Shown: one piece after another, positions 44,836 to 56,379 of the stretch
Layout: each line of letters begins with the position of its first letter
Numbering within the stretch: the first letter of the stretch is position 1
Source of the DNA: Hyalella azteca
Taxonomy: Eukaryota > Arthropoda > Malacostraca > Amphipoda > Hyalellidae
Reading direction: 5' to 3'
Length of the DNA: 64,000 nt
Assembly (NCBI RefSeq): GCF_000764305.2
Contig: NW_025936068.1
Coordinates: 62,001-126,000 of the forward strand
Notes under the pieces: generated by a model
The model's database searches: none
What the model saw: only the letters and a program-made list of their open reading frames with translations
Told to the model about the DNA's origin: nothing
Program-made: the position numbers and the translations under genes

Positions 44836-46160
44836 ATATTTCTACCATAATTTTCCATTGAAAACAGGTGGCAGCTGTTGGGGTTCAGCAGGCCGAGCGC
44901 TGTTTTATTCGAAATGTGTACCGCATCGGTGCAAATCGAACATTTTTCGTATATGAACCTCAAACGAGCAACGTGTGATTTTAAACATTGGACACTTGCG
45001 TGAACTGTTCAGTCTGTTTCATTTTATTGTCATATTGGTTACAATGTCCTTGAATTTTACTATATATCGGGCGCAAAGTAAATTAAATCACTTTTCGGTA
45101 ACTTATTTATTTCGATTGCACATTTCAACTTGCAGTAAATTTATGTATCGATAAATGTATGCGGAGAAGAGCAAGCATGAATTGAATTCAGGAACACCGT
45201 TTTGAATGTGCAATAGTTTTTGAAGCATCTGGTTCCTATAATTCCCGGACGATTATCAGTAATTATAGCTTTTCTATAGCATCTCACATAATTAAGTGTG
45301 CAAAGGGTTTCACTGTGTTAAATAGAACGTCATCGAGCAAGACACTCAATGGTCCTTGATATCAATCGACTATTGTAGCAAATAACCACCGTTCTCACTG
45401 ATTTTGAAATAAGTAAACTATATATGAAAATATGCACAAATATTTAAAAATACAAATATTTTTATTATGCTCTTCTAAAAATCCCTGGGACTTTACTAAT
45501 TACGGAGTTTAGATCTTTGCTATCTATTTGCCACTTTAATTTGATTGCTGCTCAGTCGTTGTAATAGATCAAGCATCAAGGCATTATTTTAGGCCTTTGG
45601 CAGGCAACAGAAAAAAACACCGAGTGACATCGAATAACATCAACCTCTTCCTGCTTATAGCTGTAGCATTCTGTGTTAAATTTTCATAGCTTAAAATCCA
45701 CCGTACGCAGTTACCCAATAGAATATTTTTTTATTGTGTGCGGTAGATTAAAATTTGCATACTACCCCACAGAGTCGCAATTATAGCCGAATGAGTATTC
45801 TTTGGCCGCAGATTCGCTGACCAAGATTTTACTTTGCAACTGTATAATTCGTACGCAAATGAAGGCCTCCCAGCAAATCCTGATACATGTTTTCTCCATC
45901 GGGCCACTGGTTCCTTCCTTGACCTGCCGGACAGACAGGCACACAGCTGCTCGCTTGACCGTTCGCTGCTCAAATGAAAGAAACTTTACTGTGGATTGCA
46001 CACAATATTTCACATGAGTTAACGATTCAACTAACTGACACATGAGTTAACCATTCAACTAACCGTTGACCATTCAATTCCCCACTAACCATTCACTTGA
46101 TTATTTCGTTTATCGAGTTATGTTCGATCTTGGAGGAATCAATTATTACACTTGTAAAGA
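44836..46160. other. Gene 2 intron 2 stretch
   Basis: No supported exon. At 46013-46100 there are four short imperfect copies of a GAGTTAAC-ATTCAACTAAC word. Confidence 0.45.
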
Positions 46161-46164
46161 ACAA

Positions 46165-46625
46165 CGTTATAGAAGTGTTACGTAAGCATAACGATTTGCG
46201 TTGTAATTGTGACCGTCGCATGATGGACGAGCTGTTACTAAGGTAACGTTATCCGTCGGAAGTGTTGCCGTAACATAAAGGACGATCTATAAGTAGGTTA
46301 ACGAGTATACGGTATGCGTTTGAAGTATGTCCGCCACATTACGGACAAGCTGTTACTAGGGTAACGTTATCCGTTGTAAGTGTGGCCGTAGCATAAAGGA
46401 CGATCTATAAGTAGGTTAACGAGTATACGGTATGCGTTTGAAGTATGTCCGCCACATTACGGACAAGCTGTTATACTAGGGTAACGGTATGCGTTGTAAG
46501 TGTGGCCGCAACATAAAAGACGAACTATAAGTAGGATAACGGGTATGCGGTATGCATTGTCCGCGTGTCCGCCATATTATGGACAAGCTGTAACTAGGGT
46601 AACGGTATGCCATGTAAGTGTGGTC
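46165..46625. repeat. 118-120-bp tandem repeat, about 3.5 copies
   Basis: The block ATAA-GGACGATCTATAAGTAGG, then TTAACG-GTATACGGTATGCG, then GTCCGCCA-ATTA-GGACAAGCTGT recurs; its GGTTAAC/GGATAAC landmark is at 46297, 46415 and 46535. A more diverged first copy precedes it. Confidence 0.85.
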
Positions 46626-46794
46626 TTCGTATCGGCGGAACAGAACAGGGGCCGTATTATCAAAACTTCGTAAGTACGCAAAATCGACTTACGAGTGGCG
46701 TTGCTATGACAACGTAATACTAGCGGTGGTATTATAAAAACATTTGCGCGGGAAAAATTTGCGCGGGAAAAAAATTTAGGCTTTTAGCTAAGAC

Positions 46795-46795
46795 N
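46795..46795. other. Ambiguous base (N)
   Basis: A single undetermined base in a repeat-rich segment, just after a TTTGCGCGGGAAAAA duplication (46743-46772). It is an assembly or base-calling uncertainty. Confidence 0.95.
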
Positions 46796-46801
46796 TTGCA
46801 G

Positions 46802-47085
46802 CAGCTGTGAGGCGTCAAGCTGACCTTGCCGGCCTCCTACACCACTCCTACACTCACCTGCAGCTGCATGCATAGTGCAGATGTAATTGTCCACTGAATG
46901 CTTGATCAGAATACATGACCTATCAGCTGCATACTCACGTGCAGCTGTAATGAATTGCTGACTGAAAATAAGATGTAACAATCAGCTGTACATATGATGT
47001 GCCTTTATCAGCTGTACTTATGATTCGCCCATCAGCTGTACACATGAGTGCACCTATCAGCTGTACATACCTAACTTATCAGCTG
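46802..47085. promoter_or_regulatory. Cluster of nine CAGCTG E-boxes
   Basis: CAGCTG occurs at 46802, 46861, 46924, 46942, 46983, 47009, 47033, 47058 and 47080. The last five are spaced 22-26 bp and mostly lie in TATCAGCTGTAC contexts, so they also form a degenerate tandem repeat. CAGCTG is the core for several bHLH factors (MyoD, Achaete-Scute and AP-4 types). It could be an intronic enhancer of gene 2 or simply a decayed minisatellite. Confidence 0.5.
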
Positions 47086-48172
47086 TACCTAAGGTGTTTC
47101 CTATCATGAAGCTCGCCTGAGCAGGTGTTGGGCGTCGTGACTTCATTGCTGTCTCGATTGCATGCCTGCCCATGAAGACATCGCGTGTCCTAAACTAATA
47201 TATCTTAAACTACACAGTTTGTATATGTTCATTCATTTGTATTCTTAAGCCATGCGATTATTAATTACAAGAACGGTATAGACCACAGCAGCTGTTTTTA
47301 GCGCATTTTCTCATTTATGGAAAAAAATTCACTATTGTGCTCGCCATGTCCGTCTGTCTGTCCGTCCGTCCGTGACCTCAAGTTTTCGTCGACGAGAAAA
47401 TGTGCTGTCTGTCACTCATTGCAGTGAGTACTGAGTTATATTTTTTCTTCTTTGCAAATAAGACAGCAACTGTTGTTACTTTTTACTGTATCTGTATATA
47501 GTGTGACCACGCCTAGAACAACAGTGCGGTAAATGGGGCTGCACCTTGAACAATTAACGATCGCGCGCTGTATATTTTGTAGATATGCACCTATATCCTG
47601 AGCTCCGTTCCTCTAGAATCAGTTGTTCCCTCTTTTTAGATAATTTCTAACAGTAGGAAAGGGAGTTTGCTCGTTAGATTAGCTTTTTTATGCATTTGTG
47701 CAGATAGAATGAATGAAATTTTTCATCCAATTTTAAAGCTGAGTTACTCTAAAGCGAGTGAAGAGATTTTTTTTTATATTTGCTCCAATATATTGGCGGA
47801 TTTCTAAAATCCTCACGTACGGTATGCTAAAACTCCTCAAATCTTGAACGAATAGATTTTCTAAACTTCCTCGCAGCTGATAACCTAATGTTGTACAGGA
47901 AATCTCCCTTGATTATACTTGGAGTTATTAAGACATTTTAACGACTGCACTTAGAAGACGGATAGAATTCTATCCTTCATTTAGGTGACAGATAGAATTC
48001 TAGCATCGTCATCCCTGGCAAGACAATAGCCAAGCCTCCGCCTCGAATTCGAGAGTTTCCGTCACAATGAATACGTGCTTCCATCCGCTAGGACATTACT
48101 AGATTGTGAGTCAATTTCATTTCAACTCTTCTGAGTTAAATTCAATCGAAAAATGAACATTGTTTTTTTCCC
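47086..48172. other. Gene 2 intron 2 stretch
   Basis: It contains a short TCCG/TCTG run (47348-47372). No exon or RNA gene. Confidence 0.5.
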
Positions 48173-48545
48173 ATTGAATGTCCTCCAAAGCCAGGGAGTT
48201 TGGTCGTTGTCTGTGTCCATTAATTGTCCGCAGTATAGAGGGCTTTTGTCGTTGTCTTGGTGCATTCAATGTCCTTTGAAGTGAAGGGGTTTTGTTTTTG
48301 ACTGGGTCCGTTGAATGTCCTTTGAAGCGAGGAGTTTTGTCTTTGTCTTGGTCCATTAATTGTCCTCCGTATAGAGGGTTTTTGTCGTTGTCTTTGTCCA
48401 TTAATTGTCCTGAGTAGTGATGGCTTTTGTCGTTGTCTTTGTCCATTCAATGTCCTTTGAAGTGAGATGGTTTTGTCTCTGTCTTTGTCCATTAATTGTT
48501 TTCCGTAGTGAGGTGTTTTTGTAGTTGTCTTGGTCCATTAAATGT
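48173..48545. repeat. 45-bp minisatellite, about eight copies
   Basis: The word GTCCATTAATTGTCC or a variant starts at 48215, 48260, 48306, 48351, 48396, 48441, 48487 and 48533, a 45-46 bp period. Units fall into two alternating types (TCCATTAATTGTCC-TCCGTA and TCCATTCAATGTCCTTTGAA), suggesting a higher-order pattern. Open frames on the minus strand come from the 15-codon period. Confidence 0.9.
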
Positions 48546-50410
48546 GGCTCGGAGCCAGGATTCTACTCACAATTAATCATGAGGTCAGATTGTTTGCGGT
48601 TAACTTTATTACAATGACCTCGTATAACAAAATGTTAAGTCAATCAAAGATGACTTTGCTGAGCAGAGTGAAATTAATTCACAATATCCTCCATGAATAT
48701 TGTGCAATTAATGTAGTATTAGTATTTTAGCCCTAGTATATATTTATCATATAGTACAAGTTATTATAAATGTCGACCATATTTGCAGGTATGTCCGACT
48801 ACATCTATTCTTATATAAAAAGCAACACTATTTAATATTATATACGGAATTTATCCGAGATAAGTGTACATCATATATTTAAAATTTATGATATACATAA
48901 AGGAATATATTCATGATACACGGCTAGTTTGGTAATCTAAATAATTTACAATTTTACATCGTATCTCAGTCCATGAAATCCTGCATTTTTCAATTTTCCA
49001 CCATGGATTAGCCTTGAGCATCACGCGCAACATGTCTTATCCGCCTCACGTTTCCATACTACGTTACCACCACTAAACATACGTTCGTAACAAGCGTCCA
49101 TTTTGTCTCCACTGACCAAGTGTTGGTTTCTTATTTAGCTTGTCGACTTCCTGTTACATGCAACAACTCACACGCTTCCTGTTCTCCGAGTCTCATTAAG
49201 TGTTTAATTAGGTACTACACTATTGCTTTATAGTCCAACATTGCTGCTTACTTCACGCAATCCCTTCACTCATCAGCTGCGTGAGCATAGTAACCAAATT
49301 GAAAACTGATTTTTTCACGCAGGGTTTCGTCTATTTTTGGTGTTATAAGAATAATCATACGATATCTCTTAATTTTAGAAAAAATCGTAGTATTTTTTAT
49401 TATAATATTTTTCGCTCAGCTCGTAGTGATGTTTATTTACTTCCGACGCATTTACTTAGTTATGTTATATAATTTTTATAATCTGACTATGGGTACACTT
49501 AAATTCGTGAACAATGTTTCTTTTGTTCTTCCACTGAGAAGGAAGAACTGTGTCATGTTTTTACCATCTCATCTCAAATCCTTACGATGTTCTTGCTATG
49601 AATTATCCTTTGCCTAATTCTTCACATATTCGTCACATCCATGCATCATACGAGTCATATATCTTTAGTATGATTATTATGGTTCGTCATATTTCACATA
49701 TATCGTTGTTAAGAATTTTAATTTAGAATAGTTAACTTCACATATAAAAAACGAATAATTGCTCTGTTCACTGGACAATTTCCCATGTGATATCCAGACT
49801 TGCTTAAGCTTATCCCTCTCTCCCATCCTTAAATTATTACACCGAACTAATATCTTCTCATACTGTACATAAAATTTTTATGTGTTTTCGCCTCGACGCT
49901 CTTCGTTGCGTGCAACTCGAGGTTGAGGTTGTGGTGCAACCCTCGTTCATCCCGTAATAATCCTTCACGTAGGATACAATCTTTCATGAGAATCCTTTCG
50001 ATCCCTGGCTTAAGATCTATCCTAAGAATCCTTTCGATCCTTAAGTAAGATATATCAGTTGTCATCGTCACCTATTAAGTGGCCACCGATATTACGACGG
50101 AGATTTTTCTCAGGGGAGTTAGAAAGGACAATCAAATGCATTATATATGCGTTACCTTCCGGGTCTAAATTGGTTGTATGTGAATACACATCACCTACCC
50201 TATACTACGCTAAATGTTCATGCTACTATGTATAATTTTCTTTTCTAATGTTTGAAACAATTTCTCATACTATCTCCTAATTAATAATCAAAAAGTGAGA
50301 ACGATGAACGCCAGATTTCAGTCGCTGTGCTACTGCGCGTCTATTCTATTTATTGAACGGCAACTAAATTTTGAAGTTCGAATCATTATGAATTTTGGGA
50401 GTTTGGCGAT
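48546..50410. other. Gene 2 intron 2 stretch
   Basis: AT-rich. A small duplication of AGAATCCTTTCGATCC lies at 49989-50040. No exon is supported. Confidence 0.5.
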
Positions 50411-50763
50411 TCTACGTTGTATGTTGTAAAAAATGTGTCTAAAGTTGTTCGACTCTAACTACGTGACCACTAATCGCGCTTGTTTTCAGTATTCCTCATA
50501 CATCCTCTCTTTGCTTCAAAATTTGTCAGTTACTTCAGTTGGCCTAAATCTTATAGTTGTTTCTGCCGCTCACTTCACTAAACATTAAGAATTTTCTACG
50601 TTGTCTGTTGTAAAAATGTATCTAAAGTTGTTCGACTCTAAATACGTGACCACTAATCGCGCTTGTTTTCAGTATTCCTTATACATCCTCGCATGCTTCA
50701 AAATTTGTCAGTTACTTCAGTTGGCCTAAATCTTATAGTTATTTCTGCCGCTCACTTCACTAT
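50411..50763. repeat. 184-bp direct duplication
   Basis: TCTACGTTGT begins copies at 50411 and 50595, and matching sequence runs about 168 bp in each with few differences, through CGCGCTTGTTTTCAGTATTCC and GCCGCTCACTTCACTA. Each copy contains an acceptor-like TTGTTTTCAG. Confidence 0.85.
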
Positions 50764-51880
50764 AACACGCCATGTCCAGCGTCGCGAGTGCGCGTGTGGT
50801 CACAATACTCACTTTATTACAGCGCGCAAGGTCCGGCGTCTCAAGTCAAGCGATCACTTGATCTTCCCTACTTTAAATCATAGATGGATCAGCGTTGGCC
50901 AACTTTCAACCGCCTGTAAACCACGAGAGGATTTGTATTATAGTTATCCTGCTCACTGGAGCTTCCAATCCTTCAAGGCTGAAGTGAAGGTTGAACGGAC
51001 TCCATGCCGGTGCTTTTTCTCTTCAATTCTTCTTTCTTTATCTCAATCGTGATGTGTATCACCAGTCAACATTGATTTCCATTTATTTCCCCTATTTCAT
51101 CGATCGCTTTTTTCTCAGAATTTTCTTGTATTTTTTCTTCATTGTCAATCAAAGACGCGAGACATTAACAAGTGAATTTCAATATGGCTTGTTGTTGTTA
51201 ACCACTTCACATGCAACGCCATTCACATTGAATTTCTTACAATTCTTCTTTACTGCATAGGGAGGCTCGGGGCTTTCTAAACAATGCATTACTCACGGTT
51301 CCTCGAAAGCTGGCATTCATGCTTGAACGAAAATAACGTTAAAACTTCTCATCCAGCACGCCTCAATTCCAGCACCAGTGCTAAATTTTATCATCCGAGT
51401 TATTGGATTTTGTTCTTATTGTTCCGAGACGTTGTTTCGGGAGCTCTAATTTTTATACCGTCTCTCATGCAGACAATGCAGTCGCTAGTTACTTGTCCTT
51501 GAGTTCTCGTAAATTTTGACGATAATTATCCGATGGAGACTCATTGTGATTTGTTATTATTCTAAAATGTGTCAATTTTGGATGCTGCTATCAAGTCGTG
51601 AGAACATTCACGTCAAACGCTTCTCATAAGTTGCTTCTAGCGAATGTTCAATGTGAACAAGTTTTTTTACTTATGGCTTGAATTATGTAATGTGATTGTC
51701 CCGGCTAATATTGAGCAATATAAACATCGCTCTGAAAGCCTTCTACTGCCGTGAATTAAATTGATTTGGAAAAACACTATCGACTAGTTACATTTCGTGT
51801 ACGATCAGGTGCAATTTTTCGTGCGACGGTAGCGTAAAATAGGCAATCGAGTCGTATTTTTTTCTAGTCCACTAAAGAAA
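50764..51880. other. Gene 2 intron 2 stretch
   Basis: Pyrimidine-rich and AT-rich, with open frames but no splice-supported exon. Confidence 0.45.
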
Positions 51881-51884
51881 TCAA

Positions 51885-52052
51885 TGAATTTATAGTGGAA
51901 GAACTTGATTTTGCTTGAACGTGACTTGGTCACACGTATTTGGGACGTGTGACAATCCTCCAAGTTCGCTAAAGAAATCAATGAATTGTAGTGGAAGAAC
52001 TTGATTTTGCTTGAACGTGACTTGGTCACACGTATTTGGGACGTGTGACATG
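51885..52052. repeat. 96-bp duplication carrying a perfect 9-bp hairpin in each copy
   Basis: Two copies of AATCAATGAATT...GTGGAAGAACTTGATTTTGC end in a hairpin, GTCACACGT-ATTTGGG-ACGTGTGAC, at 51929-51953 and 52025-52049, exactly 96 bp apart. GTGACTTGGTCAC just before each hairpin offers an alternative fold. Confidence 0.85.
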
Positions 52053-52093
52053 AGACTTCAACTGGTGCTACTGAATCTGTAGTTTCTGTGCTG

Positions 52094-52128
52094 TTTTAAT
52101 GAGACTTTTTAAATGAGTCTCATTAAAA
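52094..52128. repeat. Perfect 13-bp hairpin
   Basis: TTTTAATGAGACT (52094-52106) pairs with AGTCTCATTAAAA (52116-52128) across a 9-nt loop. A further TTTTAATGAGAG follows as a third partial arm. Confidence 0.75.
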
Positions 52129-54872
52129 TTTGCTGTTTTAATGAGAGTTATTTTTATTTATTTTATTTAAGTTTTATTTATCCTCCTCAAAACAAGAAAT
52201 TATTGACAGGCTGTTACTAATGCCGAAAAACATGAGCTTATTGCCTTGGCTTAGTTAGCTTATTGCCTAGGTGGTACATATTTGTTCGTAATTTTAATAG
52301 ATTCATAAATTATTCTATTTATAATTTTAAAAAGTTATTTTATCTGACTTCTTGTAAATATTCAACACCTGCTTAAAATATTTAGTACAAAACTGTTAAT
52401 TAAACATTTTTAATTATAAAACAAGGATATATTTGGGAAACAATTAAATATTTTCTAGATTTCATACTAGTAGAACTTTATTTCTGGTTCTCATTTTTGT
52501 ACTGGACCGTTAAATTCCAGGATTTTCGTCATTTTGCCGCCTGATTCGCTGGCGACAGAATGACAAATGTTAAGAACTTGTGGAAGGTTCTCGTGCGTTC
52601 TCCATTTCCTTGTACAATCTAGGACATAATTCAAATGTAATTAATGCTGAGTCATGATGTGTCCTCGATCTTGTGATCAATTTAAATGCGAGATCTCATC
52701 ATGGGATCCGATCTTCAGCTCATTACGAGGCAATTTATTAGAATGGTTCTTGAAAAAAAAATCACTCACTTATTTTTCTGTTTAAAACATCAATTTGAGT
52801 TGGGATTGTAACTAGTAAGTCATGATTCAATCATCTGCCATGCATGATGCCTTGCATTAGTCCTATTGTGTGACATTTTAATCATTGCGATGAATTTTTT
52901 TGGGGGCCACACAAGTTTGTACACGTGATCGTAAGATATTTTCTTCTATTGAATTACTTATTCAATCGAAGCAAACCAACTAATTTATCAGTGGCAACGA
53001 ACTGCTAGCGTAAAATGCGACTGGGATGACAGTAAAGCGCACTTCCCACAAACCTTGACAGATTGTTTTATTTCTTGTTCTTCGTGTGTCTTTACTTTAC
53101 CAAAAATTACGGTCTAAAACCACATATATTAAGAAAATTGGTTACCGATGCATGACTGGCCGACGATTGGCCGGCACTAAATAGCTCCAGTTTTAAGTGA
53201 AATATGTTCGCCTTGGGGCAACTTTTAAATTGGCTTCATTGGACAGTTTCGCGCTTATTTCCTGACATTAAGGTTTAAAACATTACCGTTGCATTCTCAC
53301 TCGCTTGCACTTTTAAAGACTGCGACGTACGACCATGCTGAGCGCACGTGACTGTCTTCAGAAACTCGGTCAGTTTCTATAAAAGTCATGAAGCTGATGG
53401 TCTGCTATTCTACAGCTCCACGAGAATTGCAACATGCAACTTAAAAATATTTCTTTCACACAATTATTCACTTATTCAATTTACAAGGGTTACATTGGAA
53501 AACAGCGTTCATTAACATTGCTGCAGAGAAGTTAAAGACCTACAAAATAAATTATTTCGATTATGAGGTCCTATATATGAAGATTTCCAAAGTGATGAAA
53601 TAATTTGACAGAATTTTACTTCAGTCCTAAGCCGAAGATTCACAGATTCTTAAGCCGAAGGAAGTGATTGTTATTTGATATATTATATGCCCTTCATTTC
53701 GACTTTATTTTCACTCCATCCACACTTCGTTTTGCTGCAGACGTCTGTTGTTCTTTGGCGTTTTTTTTTTTTTTTTTTTGACTAAAGAAACCTCACAGTT
53801 GACTTCATTTTTTTGGACTCCACTTGACCTTATTTCTCTAACGAGAGCGACCAATATTTTAAGATATTTAAGATCATAACTATGAACGTCTTGCTTTTCT
53901 CCCTTACACGCTCATGTTATGCCAAGTTATTCTTTGGTTCTTAACACAATCCCTACAACCTATTAATAGATTTGCAATTTTCAATTACAATGTTTCATTA
54001 CGTCATCATCACGACGCTAGTAGTAGTGGTAATAGTTTACTTACTTGTCCTAACTTCATGGCAAGGTATCCAATATATTCCTGTAATTTAGCCTTAGTTA
54101 TATGTTACAGAATTTTACAACAATTTTAAAAAAAATTTTCATTCAACTATGTGCATAGTCCCTGCTTCGTGCTATGAATTTGTATTTAAATTTATACTTA
54201 TATAGTCCATACTACTTGTAAAGTTGTATTCAACGTAAAAACGGTTGTGAAATGTTAATTACATAACAAGGCCCATCCACTCGAATGAACGAAGTTACCG
54301 GGCGTATTTCACCGTTTTCTTTGTCTTCAATATATGCAAAGAACGTTATGGGGTGGACTTGAACTTCAGCAAGAACGGGAAATGCAGCAGAAACCATAAA
54401 CATAAATACTGGATAAAAAAAATCTTTTGTGAAATGTTGCGGCTTATTTGTATCTTCTTATCACATCTCGTTTCACTATGAGTGTAATTGCATATTATTT
54501 CGATGGTTAGCTGCCATTTAGAGCGGTATATTTGCTATATTGATTGGTGGTAAAAAGCCTCTATTCTACCGTGAGTATACCGTCCGACGTTAACTGCAAT
54601 TTTTTACGACTGCCAGAAATTTTTGCGAAAAAGCAGCTCGTTTTTATACAGTAAAAATACTGAATTCAGGACAGTTAATACCTTGTGCTTTGTTCTAGTA
54701 TGGAATTATCAATTTTCCGTAATTGTTCATGTTTTTGTATTCTAATTTAGTGTGTGGGATGTGGCAATTTTTTAGTTATCCCCAACTGGGGTGAGTGGAA
54801 TCGATTCAAAAACGAGAATAAAAAAGTTATTGTCTACAAAAATAATAATTAATGGTATTGTTGTTGTTGCAG
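52129..54872. other. Gene 2 intron 2, last part
   Basis: AT-rich; a 19-base T run at 53761-53779. No exon supported before 54873. Confidence 0.5.
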
Positions 54873-54989
54873 GAGTGTGGCCAGCAACAGAAAGCGATAC
54901 ACAAACTGGAGAACGAGAAGATTTACTTGGGTGAACGTCTTTACAAGATCACCGGTGTTGAGGAAAGCTTCTGGTCGGATCATCGGCCG
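54873..54989 (+). CDS. Gene 2 exon 3: end of coiled coil
   Basis: Acceptor TTGTTGTTGTTGCAG before 54873, donor CGGCCG/GTGAGT, phase 0 on both sides, 39 codons. It reads E-C-G-Q-Q-Q-K-A-I-H-K-L-E-N-E-K-I-Y-L-G-E-R-L-Y-K-I-T-G-V-E-E-S-F-W-S-D-H-R-P in the joined frame (described from 54873). The helix register from exon 2 continues for about 25 residues and then breaks at G-V-E-E-S-F-W. The gene must continue to a further phase-0 exon, which I cannot place: the long frame starting at 56380 has no in-frame acceptor at its start. Confidence 0.8.
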
Positions 54990-56379
54990 GTGAGTGGTAT
55001 TATATTATTATCTTTTAATAATAATTAATTAATATTCTCATCAACTTATATTTAAAAATAATTCGTATAGCTTACTCTCGAGGGAATGCATCTAAAAACA
55101 ATTTGTCCGATAATGCTATTGAAGACCTTTTTCTGCATGCCTCATCAGGCCTACTCTTCAGCGCCGACATCACTATGTTATGTTACCACACTATATTAAT
55201 ATATTTGTTTTTGTGTTCAATCGAAATTTGAAGGCAATTTCTCTGCTGCTTTCATACAGTGAAATCCCTCTCCGAATCCATGCGCAGGCAATAGTGGAGA
55301 GCGCACTTAGTGTTCATATATATACTAATTTTACCTGCCTTCTTAATATTCTGAAAAATACTTTAAAAATCTCAAATTACCTTATTCGCTTTTAAAGAAA
55401 TAAAATCGTATTTTTTATTTGTAATTAAATAACGATTAATTATATTTGAAATTTAGTCCATATCTTCGGCTGATTTTCACTCAACATTTCAATCTTCAAT
55501 CTATTCATGAATATGTGGTTTTTATTAATCAGCTAAATCTAATGCCTGTGATGATAGCTCATGATGAAGTGACAGGCTGCAGGTGTTGTTATTGTTGTCA
55601 TGTTTCACGTCTACAAGTCTGCACTCAAGTCTCCTGTTGACTCTTGCAGTGACTCACACTACTGAACCTTCTCATGATCGAACATATTTCAACCTCGTGG
55701 CGATTGGAGAGGGGGATTCAAATATGATACCTTTCACATCATAGCGCACGAATGTATAGTCTGCCAATGTATTCCTATGGAAATTTCGAGAATTGGCTGT
55801 CAAGTATGATAGTTGAAGTTCGATCATCCAGCATGTGTTTGAGCAGGTGTGCGCTACATATCGTGCCAACAGGTGTAGTCGGAGTGTTGGGTCTGGTTGC
55901 CAGTGATCCTGTCTGTCTTTTTCAAATAATTGTGAAATAAGAACCTCTCCGTTTAGCGAATTAAAATAAAAATTCGAAAATGTGTATTATCTACTAGATA
56001 TTACGGCCCATTTTACATATTTATTCTATTTATTTTTATTCTGGTCTAGAAAACTTAACGTTTTTTGCAACGATTGCGACGTGAGTGGTAAGAGGTGAAA
56101 TTTCTCATCCGAGTAACACTTGTGCTGCCCAGGCACTGTGCTGCAGTATGGCTCTAGTGCTCGTCTTTACACATCGTATGTTTATCGTCCGGTTCGTTTT
56201 AATATTTTAGAAGCATCACATTCACTAACGTTGCACCGGGGTATTGATACCTAAGTTCAAGTGCAGTGACATTATTTTGATTTTTGTGCGAATTGAAATT
56301 TGAGGTCGTGAGCAGAAATGAACTTACAAGGAAATAATACTTGCGGTCAGTTTATCTAAGTACGGTAACATATGGAAAT
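54990..56379. other. Stretch before the long exon, expected to hold a promoter
   Basis: AT-rich, becoming less so after 56090. The last 300 bases should carry the promoter and 5' UTR of the transcript starting with the ATG at 56380. An in-frame stop (TAA, 56335-56337) lies 43 nt upstream of the ATG. No TATA box is clear. Confidence 0.45.

Noticed and set aside
46640..46760. Possible further MITE copy starting GGGGCCGTATTATCAAAAC
   Set aside because: The second copy of the end sequence (GTATTATAAAAAC) is in direct, not inverted, orientation and the interior does not match the family.
40075..48545. Regular repeats considered as a CRISPR-like array
   Set aside because: Units are head-to-tail without unique spacers, and the window is eukaryotic.
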